Shown here one piece after another: positions 1 to 8,768 of a stretch of 14,131 nucleotides of DNA (position 1 is the stretch's first letter; each line of letters begins with the position of its first letter). Below the pieces are notes generated by a model. It saw nothing but the letters and a program-made list of their open reading frames with translations, did not search any database and was not told the DNA's origin. This stretch comes from Bacteroidales bacterium UBA3754 (GTDB lineage Bacteria > Bacteroidota > Bacteroidia > Bacteroidales > UBA1715), in the NCBI GenBank assembly GCA_002371705.1, contig DFGI01000002.1:1-14131 (forward strand). The letters run 5' to 3'. The position numbers and the translations under genes are program-made.

Positions 1-383
1 CGCTGTTGTGGCGATGGTGGCGTTGAGTCATACAGCATTCCTCCATAAACCACGCTATTCGGTTGACAATGAGTAATATACGTTTGTAGAAATTGTTCGG
101 AATAAATTTTTACATCGGAATCCAAAAACAACAAATAGGAGTATTGTGCCGTATCAGCCAATAGATTTCTGATTTTGGCACGCCCAATATTTTCTGTAAG
201 TTCTTTGTATTCAACATTCTGCAATGATGATAATTGTTTATTTGTTTCTTTCCATTGTTGTTCGGAATTATCGTCAATAAGAATGACTTCAAATGGTATG
301 TTTAATGCAACGGCTTGTTTGTGAACACAATGGACAAGTTCACAAACGGAAATGTTGTATATCGGAATCAAAATAGAAATCAT
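1..383 (-). CDS. Family 2 glycosyltransferase, N-terminal part (cut by window edge)
   Basis: The reading frame starts at the ATG at 383-381 and stays open to the left edge, giving 127 complete codons; the C-terminal part lies outside the window. The first residues, MISILIPIYN, are the typical opening beta strand of a GT-A fold family 2 glycosyltransferase. VILIDDNS follows at about residues 33-40, then NIGRAKIRN at 65-73, where family members usually have N.G.a.aRN. LLFLDSDVKI at 84-93 carries the DxD-type metal and nucleotide-sugar binding motif (D88-S-D90). Family members transfer a sugar from a nucleotide-sugar donor to polysaccharide, lipid or protein acceptors, usually on the cytoplasmic side of the membrane. 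The visible part has no signal peptide or membrane helix. The acceptor cannot be inferred. The gene is divergent from the surface-protein operon, so a shared role is possible but unproven. Confidence 0.9.
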   Translation of the reverse strand, partial: MISILIPIYNISVCELVHCVHKQAVALNIPFEVILIDDNSEQQWKETNKQLSSLQNVEYKELTENIGRAKIRNLLADTAQYSYLLFLDSDVKIYSEQFLQTYITHCQPNSVVYGGMLYDSTPPSPQQ

Positions 384-519
384 ATTTTGAATTTTCAAAA
401 AACGAAAATACGGAAAACAAATAAAAATGTAGATAACTTGTATAAAAATATTCAAATTTGGACGTTGTTGATATGTAGAATTTAACTATTTTTCCAAATT
501 GAGAAATGAGTATTGACGA
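384..519. other. Divergent intergenic region between the glycosyltransferase and the surface-protein operon
   Basis: This 136-base AT-rich stretch separates two divergent start codons and must carry the promoters for the leftward gene and the rightward five-gene operon. I looked on both strands for the Bacteroidetes -7 element TAnnTTTG and found no exact match. The nearest rightward candidate is TTTG at 457-460 followed by TAGAATTTA at 476-484, with spacing shorter than usual, so I do not call it a promoter. A five-codon ORF beginning at 505 (MSIDE) has a stop codon that overlaps the ATG at 520. This may be chance. Confidence 0.5.
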
Positions 520-3500
520 ATGACAAGATTTTTGCCATATCGACTGAAAATGGGGCTTTGCACGTTGGTGCTGTGTGTTGCGACTGTTATTGCGAAAGCA
601 CAGATTTCGGCGTCGTTTACGGTTTCTGCCACGAGCGGTTGTGGCAGCACTGTCATCGAAATTGACGATCAATCGTCTGGTTCTCCCGAAAAATGGGTAT
701 GGAATTTTGGTAATGGCGTTATCAAAAACGAAATTCGCTCGAAATCATATAAATTCACGTATTTACCTGGTACATACACGATTACTCTTCAAGTATGGAA
801 AGGCGACGTATTCGACGTGAAATCGGAACAGATTACCATTTATTCCGAGCCTGAGGTTGATTTTGAATTGACATCATTTTCTGGTTGTGTGAATTCCGAT
901 GCGGTTTTTACCGACAAATCCCATTCGGATTTTGACATAGTGGGGTACGAATGGCATTTTGGTGACGCTGGAGTGTCGAAACTTGCGAATCCTGTCCACT
1001 CTTATTTGACCGAAGGCGACTACAGCGTAAGTTTGTCGGTGGTTGATGCGAATGGGTGTAGTGCGGAAAAAGTGAAGAATGGTTATGTGCATGTGACAGA
1101 TGAAATGAACTTTTCGATAAGTTCTCCTGTGACGAAACTTTGTAGTGCTCCGCTTACGGCAGAATTTTCGTCAACTTGCGACGACGACGATGTGGTGGAA
1201 TATTTGTGGGAATTTGGAGACGGCGCTGTTTCATCGGAAAAGTCACCAAACCACACGTATTCGCAGGATGGAATGTACTCGGTGAGTTTAACGGCAACGG
1301 CAAATTCAGGTTGCCCGACGAAAAAAACGTTCGAAAACTTTATACAGGTAAATGCACATACGGCACAGATAAACATTTCCGACACAATTTGTTATGGCGA
1401 AATAGCATCAATGTCTGCCACAGCGAGCATTCCTATCGTATCGTGCGATTGGAATTTCGGAGATGGCGAAATTCTCACCGACGAGGAAGTGTCTGTAACC
1501 CATATTTATAAGAAATCGGGGAATGTGCCGATTCAGCTGACAATGTATGGCGAAAATGGTTGTTCGCGCACAACAACCAAAACCATTTATGTCCGTCCAA
1601 TTCCCGATATGAATTTTACCGCCGATAATCGTCATAGTTGCGACGACGGAACGGAGATGCACGTGACGTTCACAGCGCCGGAAGCTGTGTCGTATATGTG
1701 GGATTTTGGTGATGGAACAACGTCATTCGACGAATCGCCAACCCATACTTATACCGAGGGCGGTTTGTATGATGTGACGCTCAAACTTGTTGATTCTCAC
1801 GGATGTAGTGGACAGAAAACAATTGAACAATTTATTACAAAAACGAATCCGGTAGCTGATTTCACAATGTCCGACAAATATGCGTCACCGCATTTTTGCG
1901 TAAACGCCGACATTACCATTACCGACATCAGCACATCGCTTGTGAATATTACAAACACTGAATGGGAATATTTGTATGACCGAAGCGTGGAAACTTCAAA
2001 TACCACCTCTGTTATACAATATAATAAAGGTGGTGAATATCCTATTAAAATTACGGTGACTGATGAGTTTGGGTGTGTCGGAACAAAGACTAACGTGTTG
2101 AAAATCGGCGATGTAAGTAATATTGTGGCAAAAATAATGTCACCTTCGGAATTTCAGTTTTGTCCAAATGTGGAAGTTCTGTTTAAGGCACAACCGTCTC
2201 CCGATGTTACGGAGTGGAAATGGGTATTTTCCAAGAAAAACTCTACGATTAGAATAGACACAACGGTTACTACAACTGATATAACCATAATATTCCCTGA
2301 ATCAGGAAGTTATAGCGTTTTGTATGTGCCGTATAATTATTATTGTCCATCTACAAAATTTGGTTCAAAGGCAGTGACAGTGAAGCCTCCTACTGCAAAT
2401 TTCACATATTCGCCTACTGCAATTTGTTCATTTCCAAGCACAATGACGTTTGACCCAGCATTGTCGGAAGGCGCGGAATCGTTTGAATGGAATTTTGGCG
2501 ATGGTACAAGATTGAAAGTGGAACCGAATGGCATAGAAGGTCATTGGAAAGTGACGGATTTGAGTACCAGCACGGTGATAGAAGCTGATGCGGAAACAAA
2601 CATTGTGACGCACGAATATACAACGCCTGACACGTATAGCGTAACGCTTACCACATACAATGGCACTTGCGAGGATGCAATTACAATTCCGTTGAACACA
2701 TCGGGAATTACGATTGCGATGGAACAAAATGTTACAGAAATATGTCAGGGTGAGTCGGTGCAGTTCACCGATGCAAGTTTGTTGGAATCGGGGGCAGGAA
2801 CAGTGGCAAGCCGCACGTGGACATTTAATGACGGAACAGAGGCAGAAATGGTTGATACCGATGTGATTACACATACGTTTGAGAATGCGGGGACATACAA
2901 TGTTGAACTAAAAATTGTCTCTTCAACGGGGTGTGAAAAATCAGAAGTGATTTCCAATGTCGTTCGGGTGTATTCCAATCCGACAATCCAATCATTTTCG
3001 GCTGATAAAACAACTGGATGCGCCGATTTGTCAGTGCAATTTTCGGCAACTGCGCAAGCTGAAGGCTCGTTGAAAATTGACAAATATATTTGGTCGTATG
3101 ATGATGGAAGGGTTGATACAACCAAGGCAAACGAATCGCCCGCGCATACGTATAAAAAAGGCTCGTATAGCCCGTCATTAGAAGTGGTCGATAAACTCGG
3201 CTGTTCTTCAAAATCAGAACCAATTGCCGTAACAGCGACATTCCCGACAGCTGATTTTTCGATTCCTGAAGCTATTTGTTATTATGATGAGTTACAGGCT
3301 GAAAATCAATCAGATGGGGAAGGTTTGAACTATGTGTGGACGTGGGGCGACGGCAACCAATCCACAACTGCTTCGCATAAGTATTCGGTGAATGAAGCCT
3401 CTGAATTTACTGTGAAACTTACGGCAACCGACAAGAATAATTGCGTTGATAATATAAAGAAAACCATTGTGTTGCGTTATCCACAAGCGGATTTTGTAGC

Positions 3501-5529
3501 GGTTGATAATAAAACTATGTTTGATTGTCCACCAGCAAAAGTTATTTTTAAAAATCATTCGATAGCCGAACATGCAACATATTTATGGGATTTTGGAGAA
3601 AATTCATCCACGTTGCAATCAATTCCAGATTCTGCCTTGTGGCAATATCAAAACGTTGGTTCATACGATGTTACGTTGATTGCAAAAGATAATATTGGTT
3701 GTTCTGATACAATTAGTCGAACGCAATATATTACTGTAAATGGACCTGTCGGTCATTTTAATGTAGAACCTGAAAATGGCTGCACATACACAACCATATC
3801 AATGCAAGCAGTTGACACAAAAGATGTTATGCGATATTCATGGGTGTTTGGCGATGGACAATTCCAAAACACAACCACCGACAATGTCGATTATGTATAT
3901 GACGAAGGCAATGTTTATACGCCATCGCTGACAATTATTGATGCAAATGGTTGCGAAATACCAATGGTTGGCAATTCGGTGACAATTTATGGTGTAACTC
4001 CTGACTTCAAAGGTGATACATTGTTATGCGACGAAGAAATTCTGCACCTTACGGATGTATCTGTTGCAAATCCAAAACCAATTGATTCGTGGACGTGGAC
4101 TATCAAAAATAAGAATTATACGGAGTATGTCAACACACAGAATATTTCGCAAACAGTTCAACCTGGCACATACGATATTATTTTGCAGACTGAAGTTGAC
4201 GCTTGTGTGTATTCCGTAACAAAACAGAATTTTGTGCAAATTCAGGCAAAACCAACTGTATCAATTATTTCCGATGATGATGATATGGAAATTTGCGACC
4301 TTACTTCGCTCAATCTGACGGCAAACATTCTGTCTGGCGATGATGGAAATGGTCCGTTCCCAGCCCAAGGAACATGGTCGGGAAATGGAGTAGTTGCTGA
4401 TACAGAAGACGTTAAATCAGCAACTTATACGGCAAACGGATTTGATGACAATACAATCACCTATAATTTTGTAAGCACGTATGGTTGCCAAATGGAATCG
4501 CCTGAATCAATCCAAATCACGGTTCACGGCATTCCTGAAACGCTCAATAACATTTCGAAAGAATATTGTTTAGGCGACGAATCGGCTTCGTATGATTTGC
4601 GGAATTTGTTGGCTCATATAACTGGGAAATTGACTTGGTACGATTCGGGAAATAATAGTTTGCCAACCGCGCCAACGCCATCAACCGCAGCTGCCGGCAC
4701 ACAAATCTATTACGTGACACAAACCGCCAACGATTGCGAAAGCGACAAGGCAACAGCAACAGTTACGGTTTTTGCGTTGCCAAATCCCGAAATTACCGCA
4801 AGCAACGATTCTGTTTGTCAAGGAACGGAAATTGCTCTGGGGTTGCAAAACGATTATGTGTCGCAAGTGTGGAGTTGTGCGCCAAACAATTATCTGACAG
4901 CGACCGATGAAAAAAATCCAAAATTGATGGTTAACGCTGAAGCAAATACCTATGTGGTTGGTGTAAAAGTCACCGACGAACATGGCTGCGAAAACAGTGA
5001 GGAATCCCAGAAAAGTCTTACCATATTGGAAATCCCGTCCATTCAGTTTGATATGGACAAAAATGCGGTTGAAATCTTCGAAGATATTTCGTTTATAAAT
5101 CGCATAGACACAACGGCTTACGATAAACCAATCACATGGAGTTGGACGATTGGCGAACAATATAGTGGTACCGACTATTCGTTTCCATACGTGTTTGCGG
5201 AAGACGGAACATACGATATCACACTGACAGGATACATCTATGAGGCGTGCAAGGATTCGCTCACAAAATCATTGCTTGTGCTGCCAACAGTCCGCATTCC
5301 AAACGTGTTCACGCCCAATGGCGATGGCATAAACGACATCTTTTTCGATGGGATGCCCGAAACCGAACTCATAATCATCAATCGATGGGGACAAGAATTA
5401 TACAAGGGACTTGGCGGCTGGGATGGCACGTACAATGGCAAGGAAATGAGCGCAGGAACGTATTTTTATATGATAACATTGCCTAATGGAAAGACCTTTA
5501 ATGGTCCATTGATGTTGATTAGAAATTAA
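520..5529 (+). CDS. Giant PKD-repeat surface protein with T9SS type B C-terminal signal (SprB-like architecture)
   Basis: The product is 1669 residues. It has an N-terminal signal peptide (basic start, hydrophobic core at about 11-24, cleavage probably after AKA at residue 27). Next comes a long array of PKD/Ig-like beta-sandwich domains marked by a W-x-F-G-D-G motif. Clear or near copies begin at about nucleotides 697, 949, 1200, 1444, 1693, 2482, 2813, 3086, 3331, 3578 and 3833, with degenerate copies near 1957, 2212, 4090 and 5137. Spacing is mostly 245-270 bases, or 82-90 residues. Most repeats carry cysteines, often in a D-x-x-G-C strand. A PKD-poor stretch lies at about residues 1250-1520. 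The last 82 residues form the type B signal: VFTPNGDGIND at about 1596-1606, NRWGQELY, GWDGTYNG and a final GPLMLIRN. Such proteins cross the outer membrane by T9SS and remain on the surface or are released. Adhesin or matrix roles are typical of the family, but no ligand is visible. The domain name alone does not prove gliding. Confidence 0.93.
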   Translation: MTRFLPYRLKMGLCTLVLCVATVIAKAQISASFTVSATSGCGSTVIEIDDQSSGSPEKWVWNFGNGVIKNEIRSKSYKFTYLPGTYTITLQVWKGDVFDVKSEQITIYSEPEVDFELTSFSGCVNSDAVFTDKSHSDFDIVGYEWHFGDAGVSKLANPVHSYLTEGDYSVSLSVVDANGCSAEKVKNGYVHVTDEMNFSISSPVTKLCSAPLTAEFSSTCDDDDVVEYLWEFGDGAVSSEKSPNHTYSQDGMYSVSLTATANSGCPTKKTFENFIQVNAHTAQINISDTICYGEIASMSATASIPIVSCDWNFGDGEILTDEEVSVTHIYKKSGNVPIQLTMYGENGCSRTTTKTIYVRPIPDMNFTADNRHSCDDGTEMHVTFTAPEAVSYMWDFGDGTTSFDESPTHTYTEGGLYDVTLKLVDSHGCSGQKTIEQFITKTNPVADFTMSDKYASPHFCVNADITITDISTSLVNITNTEWEYLYDRSVETSNTTSVIQYNKGGEYPIKITVTDEFGCVGTKTNVLKIGDVSNIVAKIMSPSEFQFCPNVEVLFKAQPSPDVTEWKWVFSKKNSTIRIDTTVTTTDITIIFPESGSYSVLYVPYNYYCPSTKFGSKAVTVKPPTANFTYSPTAICSFPSTMTFDPALSEGAESFEWNFGDGTRLKVEPNGIEGHWKVTDLSTSTVIEADAETNIVTHEYTTPDTYSVTLTTYNGTCEDAITIPLNTSGITIAMEQNVTEICQGESVQFTDASLLESGAGTVASRTWTFNDGTEAEMVDTDVITHTFENAGTYNVELKIVSSTGCEKSEVISNVVRVYSNPTIQSFSADKTTGCADLSVQFSATAQAEGSLKIDKYIWSYDDGRVDTTKANESPAHTYKKGSYSPSLEVVDKLGCSSKSEPIAVTATFPTADFSIPEAICYYDELQAENQSDGEGLNYVWTWGDGNQSTTASHKYSVNEASEFTVKLTATDKNNCVDNIKKTIVLRYPQADFVAVDNKTMFDCPPAKVIFKNHSIAEHATYLWDFGENSSTLQSIPDSALWQYQNVGSYDVTLIAKDNIGCSDTISRTQYITVNGPVGHFNVEPENGCTYTTISMQAVDTKDVMRYSWVFGDGQFQNTTTDNVDYVYDEGNVYTPSLTIIDANGCEIPMVGNSVTIYGVTPDFKGDTLLCDEEILHLTDVSVANPKPIDSWTWTIKNKNYTEYVNTQNISQTVQPGTYDIILQTEVDACVYSVTKQNFVQIQAKPTVSIISDDDDMEICDLTSLNLTANILSGDDGNGPFPAQGTWSGNGVVADTEDVKSATYTANGFDDNTITYNFVSTYGCQMESPESIQITVHGIPETLNNISKEYCLGDESASYDLRNLLAHITGKLTWYDSGNNSLPTAPTPSTAAAGTQIYYVTQTANDCESDKATATVTVFALPNPEITASNDSVCQGTEIALGLQNDYVSQVWSCAPNNYLTATDEKNPKLMVNAEANTYVVGVKVTDEHGCENSEESQKSLTILEIPSIQFDMDKNAVEIFEDISFINRIDTTAYDKPITWSWTIGEQYSGTDYSFPYVFAEDGTYDITLTGYIYEACKDSLTKSLLVLPTVRIPNVFTPNGDGINDIFFDGMPETELIIINRWGQELYKGLGGWDGTYNGKEMSAGTYFYMITLPNGKTFNGPLMLIRN

Positions 5530-5535
5530 GTCTGA

Positions 5536-7818
5536 ATGAAACGTTTGGTTTACATATTGTTCTTCTGTTTAATAGCATTCTCGGCGATTTCCCAATCAAA
5601 GTTCCAAAAGAAAGGGGATAAGGCGTACAAGGAGAATCTATACGCCACGGCGCGCGAATACTACGAAAAAACCTTGGCTGAGGCCCGCAGCGAGGGTGAC
5701 AATATGCTGGCCTCGTATGCAAGTTTCAAAATAGCGGAATGTTATTATCGGGCAAACAACTACGAGCGGGCAATTCCTTTCTACCAAACCGCCGATGCAT
5801 TGAATTACCGTGATTCAAGTCAAGTTTTTTACAGACACTATGGTGAAATGTTAATGATGCTTGGTGATTATCATCAAGCCCGCGAGATGTTTAAGCGGCA
5901 ACTGAAACTGAACACCGCCGATGAAACAATCCGCTCGTACATTAAGGCCTGCACGTTCGCCGATACTGCCAAAACTAAGGAATCCATCTATGATATAATC
6001 AACGCGCAGCAAATCAACACGCGCAACAGCGATTTTGCCACAACGCCGTTCCGCAACAAAATCGTATTCACCACATCACGCTTTGGTTCCGATAGCCTTG
6101 TGTATTCCTACACGGGAGAAGGTTTTGAGGATTTGTATGAAACGTATTACAATATTGACCAAAATTCATGGGCACCACCAACGAAATTGCAGGGAGGCAT
6201 CAATTCTTCGTATAACGAAGGTTCTTTCACATTTGACACTCACAACGGAATGGCGTATTTTATGCAATGTAACGGCAAAAATGGCGCGGAGAAAAACTGT
6301 AATATATTTTGTTCAAAATATAACGAATCGAAAAACTCGTGGGGAAAGCAAGAACCATTCAAATACCAGTCAAATGATTATAGTTCGGGACACCCAGCAA
6401 TTTCACCTGATGGATTAACGCTGTATTTTGTGTCGAATAATCCAGCGGGAATGGGCGGAACCGACATTTGGTTTTGCAAACTTGATACTGTTACGTTTGA
6501 ATGGGGAGAACCGCAAAATGCAGGAAGTCAAATAAATACGCCGGGAAATGAAATGTTTCCATACGTTTCTAACAATGATGGCTTGTATTTTTCGTCGAAC
6601 GGACGGCAAGGCTATGGCGGTTTGGATATTTATTATGCTCCGAAAGTTGGAGAAAACTTCTCGCAACCAATCAATCTCCGCCCTCCGTTTAATTCCAGCG
6701 CCGACGACTTTAGCCTAATGTATTTGGAGGAAAATTGTGGCGTATTTTCGTCAAATAGAATTGGTGGCGTGGGAAGCGACGATATTTACTTATTTAAGTT
6801 GAAAGATGTGAATATTGAAGTGGTGGGACGAGTGTTGTCGTTCTCAAAACCAGTCGCTAATGCAATTGTGATAATAAAAGACGTTGAAACAGAGGCTGTT
6901 GACACTCTCGTGACCGATTCGTCCGGCGTGTATCATTATCCGGCAATGGAAAAAGATAAGCAGTATAAAATTTTCGCCTACAAAGACGACTATCTTATTC
7001 CAACAGGAAAACTGATTAGTACCCAAGGTGTTACAAAATCCATCATAATGGATTCCAAACACGGTTTTGAAATGGATTTTGATATGCGTAAAATTGAACA
7101 AAATAAAGAATACGAAATTCACGACATTTATTACGATGTTGACAAATACGAATTTCGACCAGAATATCTCGATGAACTTGAAAATTTAGTATCGTTGCTC
7201 AACAATAATCCCGAAATCTGCATTCAAGTAAATTCCCACACCGATGAACGGGCTTCGGACATCTACAATTTGATTTTGTCGAACAACCGAGCGAAGGCGG
7301 TGGTTGATTTCCTCAATTCCAGAGGCGTTGATATGAACCGGCTTACGTGGAAGGGCTGGGGGGAAACGAGTCCAATTTATCCGAATGCAGTCACGGATGA
7401 GGAACATCAGGCAAATCGACGGACAACTTTCACTATTATTAATTTCGAACAACTTCAGTTGGCTAAAAAGGCCGAGGAACACAATGAAACAGTTCGAAAG
7501 GTAGAACGTGCGGGAAAACAGGAGCCAAAGGAGAATGGTTTGTATTTCCGTGTGCAAATTGCCGCTATGACCAACAAAAACAACACATTGTTTAAAAAAG
7601 TGAATAAAAATATGCCAGGCGTTCCTACATATTGTTCAAAGGATTCTGACGGCTTGTATAAATACACGGTTGGAATGTTTACCACATTTCAGGAGGCTTC
7701 GTTTATGAAAGATGAAATCGACAATTTAGGTTACAATTCGTTCATTGTTGCATACGAAAATGGTAACCGACTGCCAATCAATGAAGTAATACAATTACAA
7801 CTAAAAGAGAAAAAATAA
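5536..7818 (+). CDS. PorE-like OmpA-family protein: TPR, PD40 propeller, CarboxypepD-like, OmpA_C, plus SPOR
   Basis: The product is 760 residues with a signal peptide ending near IS-QSKF (about residue 20). TPR-like helices follow (about 22-150: GDKAYKENLYATAREYYEK, then KIAECYYRANNYERAIPFY). PD40/WD40-like propeller blades occupy about 225-425, with SPDGLTLYFVSNNPAGMGGTD, NNDGLYFSSNGRQGYGGLD and FSSNRIGGVGSDD. A carboxypeptidase-regulatory-like beta domain spans about 430-515. An OmpA C-terminal peptidoglycan-binding domain spans about 525-635 (IYYDVDKYEF, HTDERAS, LSNNRAKAVVDFL). This order matches PorE, a T9SS component that ties the system to peptidoglycan. Unlike the PorE layout I know, a SPOR-like domain is added at about 669-745 (FRVQIAAM, then YKYTVGMFTTFQEA). 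The gene starts 6 bases after the cargo gene and ends 1 base before the PorP-like gene, so the three are probably cotranslated. It may be a dedicated scaffold for this cargo rather than the core PorE. Confidence 0.9.
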   Translation: MKRLVYILFFCLIAFSAISQSKFQKKGDKAYKENLYATAREYYEKTLAEARSEGDNMLASYASFKIAECYYRANNYERAIPFYQTADALNYRDSSQVFYRHYGEMLMMLGDYHQAREMFKRQLKLNTADETIRSYIKACTFADTAKTKESIYDIINAQQINTRNSDFATTPFRNKIVFTTSRFGSDSLVYSYTGEGFEDLYETYYNIDQNSWAPPTKLQGGINSSYNEGSFTFDTHNGMAYFMQCNGKNGAEKNCNIFCSKYNESKNSWGKQEPFKYQSNDYSSGHPAISPDGLTLYFVSNNPAGMGGTDIWFCKLDTVTFEWGEPQNAGSQINTPGNEMFPYVSNNDGLYFSSNGRQGYGGLDIYYAPKVGENFSQPINLRPPFNSSADDFSLMYLEENCGVFSSNRIGGVGSDDIYLFKLKDVNIEVVGRVLSFSKPVANAIVIIKDVETEAVDTLVTDSSGVYHYPAMEKDKQYKIFAYKDDYLIPTGKLISTQGVTKSIIMDSKHGFEMDFDMRKIEQNKEYEIHDIYYDVDKYEFRPEYLDELENLVSLLNNNPEICIQVNSHTDERASDIYNLILSNNRAKAVVDFLNSRGVDMNRLTWKGWGETSPIYPNAVTDEEHQANRRTTFTIINFEQLQLAKKAEEHNETVRKVERAGKQEPKENGLYFRVQIAAMTNKNNTLFKKVNKNMPGVPTYCSKDSDGLYKYTVGMFTTFQEASFMKDEIDNLGYNSFIVAYENGNRLPINEVIQLQLKEKK

Positions 7819-7819
7819 C

Positions 7820-8737
7820 GTGAGACGCATAACTCGACATATTATTTTGATTTTCTGCATCTTATGGGGCACTTCGCTCTATGCGCAAAACGATATTGGC
7901 ATCAGTAATTATATGTTCGACGAAATTAGCTACAATCCATCGTTTACGGGCGAGGGGGAAACCTTCCGCGCTTCGTTGCTTGCACGCAAACAATGGCTTG
8001 GAATGGAAGGCTCGCCGCTGTTCCAGACGCTGAGCGTTGACGGAAAAACGAAAAATATTGGTGGCTTGGGATTGCACGTAGTGAACGATAAGATCGGTTT
8101 TGAAAACCAAATCACGGCAACAGTGAATTATTCGTATGGCGTAAATATTGGCAAAAAATCACGGCTGACGCTTGGTTTCGCTGGCGGTTTCATCAACCGT
8201 GCAATCGACGAAGATGAATTTGTGTTCCAAAATCAAACGGTAAGTGACCCCGAAATCGGAACGGAAAACAGCTATATGATTCCAACTCTCAATGTTGGGT
8301 TGAATCTTATGATTCACGAAGTAGTGACAATAGGAGTATCATCCACTCACGTTACAAACAATTCGTTGATAATCAATAATATGCCACGACATTTTTACGG
8401 TTATGCACAATGCCGCATCAATCAAAATGGCAAGGTGATGATTGTACCTACTGCTTTGATGAAGTATGGAAGCGATATGGTGCAAATCGAGGCCAATACG
8501 AATTTTTATTTATTCAATACGTGTTGGTTGGGGGCGTCGTACCGCTCAAAAGAGGCTGTGGTTGCGCTTGCTGGAATTATTTTGAAAAACAGGATTTTTA
8601 TTGGCTACTCGTATGACTACAATATTGGCGACAAAAGCCGCTATTCGTCGGGATGCCACGAAATATTCTTGTCGTGGAGAATGCGGAAGGATCCTCGTCA
8701 AAAAGGTTTCTACCAAAGCACACGACTGTTTAACTAA
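7820..8737 (+). CDS. PorP/SprF-family T9SS outer-membrane protein
   Basis: The product is 305 residues from a GTG start, one base after the preceding stop codon. A signal peptide ends at about residue 22 (LYA-QND). The mature N terminus has the hallmarks of the family: YNPSFTG (usually yNPAyaG), the RKQWLGMEGSPLFQTLSVDG segment, and the GLGLHVVNDKIG strand. Alternating beta strands follow to the end, as expected of an outer-membrane barrel. PorP is a T9SS component in Porphyromonas, and SprF is its paralogue in Flavobacterium, needed for export of the adjacent type B cargo SprB. Many genomes pair one such protein with each large type B cargo. The tight linkage to the giant PKD protein suggests it is the outer-membrane partner of that cargo. 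An ATG start is not available near the signal peptide, which supports GTG. Confidence 0.93.
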   Translation: MRRITRHIILIFCILWGTSLYAQNDIGISNYMFDEISYNPSFTGEGETFRASLLARKQWLGMEGSPLFQTLSVDGKTKNIGGLGLHVVNDKIGFENQITATVNYSYGVNIGKKSRLTLGFAGGFINRAIDEDEFVFQNQTVSDPEIGTENSYMIPTLNVGLNLMIHEVVTIGVSSTHVTNNSLIINNMPRHFYGYAQCRINQNGKVMIVPTALMKYGSDMVQIEANTNFYLFNTCWLGASYRSKEAVVALAGIILKNRIFIGYSYDYNIGDKSRYSSGCHEIFLSWRMRKDPRQKGFYQSTRLFN

Positions 8738-8740
8738 TTA

Positions 8741-8768
8741 TTTAATTATGGGTTGTTATATAATTAAA
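8741..8768 (+). promoter_or_regulatory. Perfect 9-bp inverted repeat enclosing the SET gene start codon
   Basis: TTTAATTAT at 8741-8749 is the exact reverse complement of ATAATTAAA at 8760-8768, with a 10-base loop. The ATG at 8748-8750 begins in the left arm. In RNA the hairpin would be all A-U and weak. It may modulate translation of the SET gene within the operon, or be chance in AT-rich DNA. Confidence 0.3.

Noticed and set aside
110..292. Minus-strand open frame of 60 codons within the glycosyltransferase
   Set aside because: The glycosyltransferase frame through the same bases carries conserved motifs (IDDNS, LDSD), so this is the wrong frame.
457..484. Promoter for the plus-strand operon (TTTG and TAGAATTTA)
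   Set aside because: The -7 element does not match TAnnTTTG and the spacing is too short, so it is not supported well enough to annotate.
2428..2874. Minus-strand open frame of 148 codons rich in Cys and Arg
   Set aside because: Antisense to the PKD gene; its composition is that of a frame shadow, with no recognisable domain.
4681..5160. Minus-strand open frame of 159 codons inside the giant PKD gene
   Set aside because: It lies wholly within a well-supported gene on the other strand, has no family features and no room for a promoter. It is a shadow of codon usage.
6035..6418. Plus-strand open frame of 127 codons in a second frame of the PorE-like gene
   Set aside because: It is embedded in the propeller-coding region, whose own frame shows clear conserved motifs.
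8601..8747. Upstream extension of the SET-domain reading frame to an ATG at 8601
   Set aside because: It would overlap the PorP-like gene by 137 bases and add residues not resembling the family. The ATG at 8748 follows the previous stop codon by 10 bases and suits the SET domain length.
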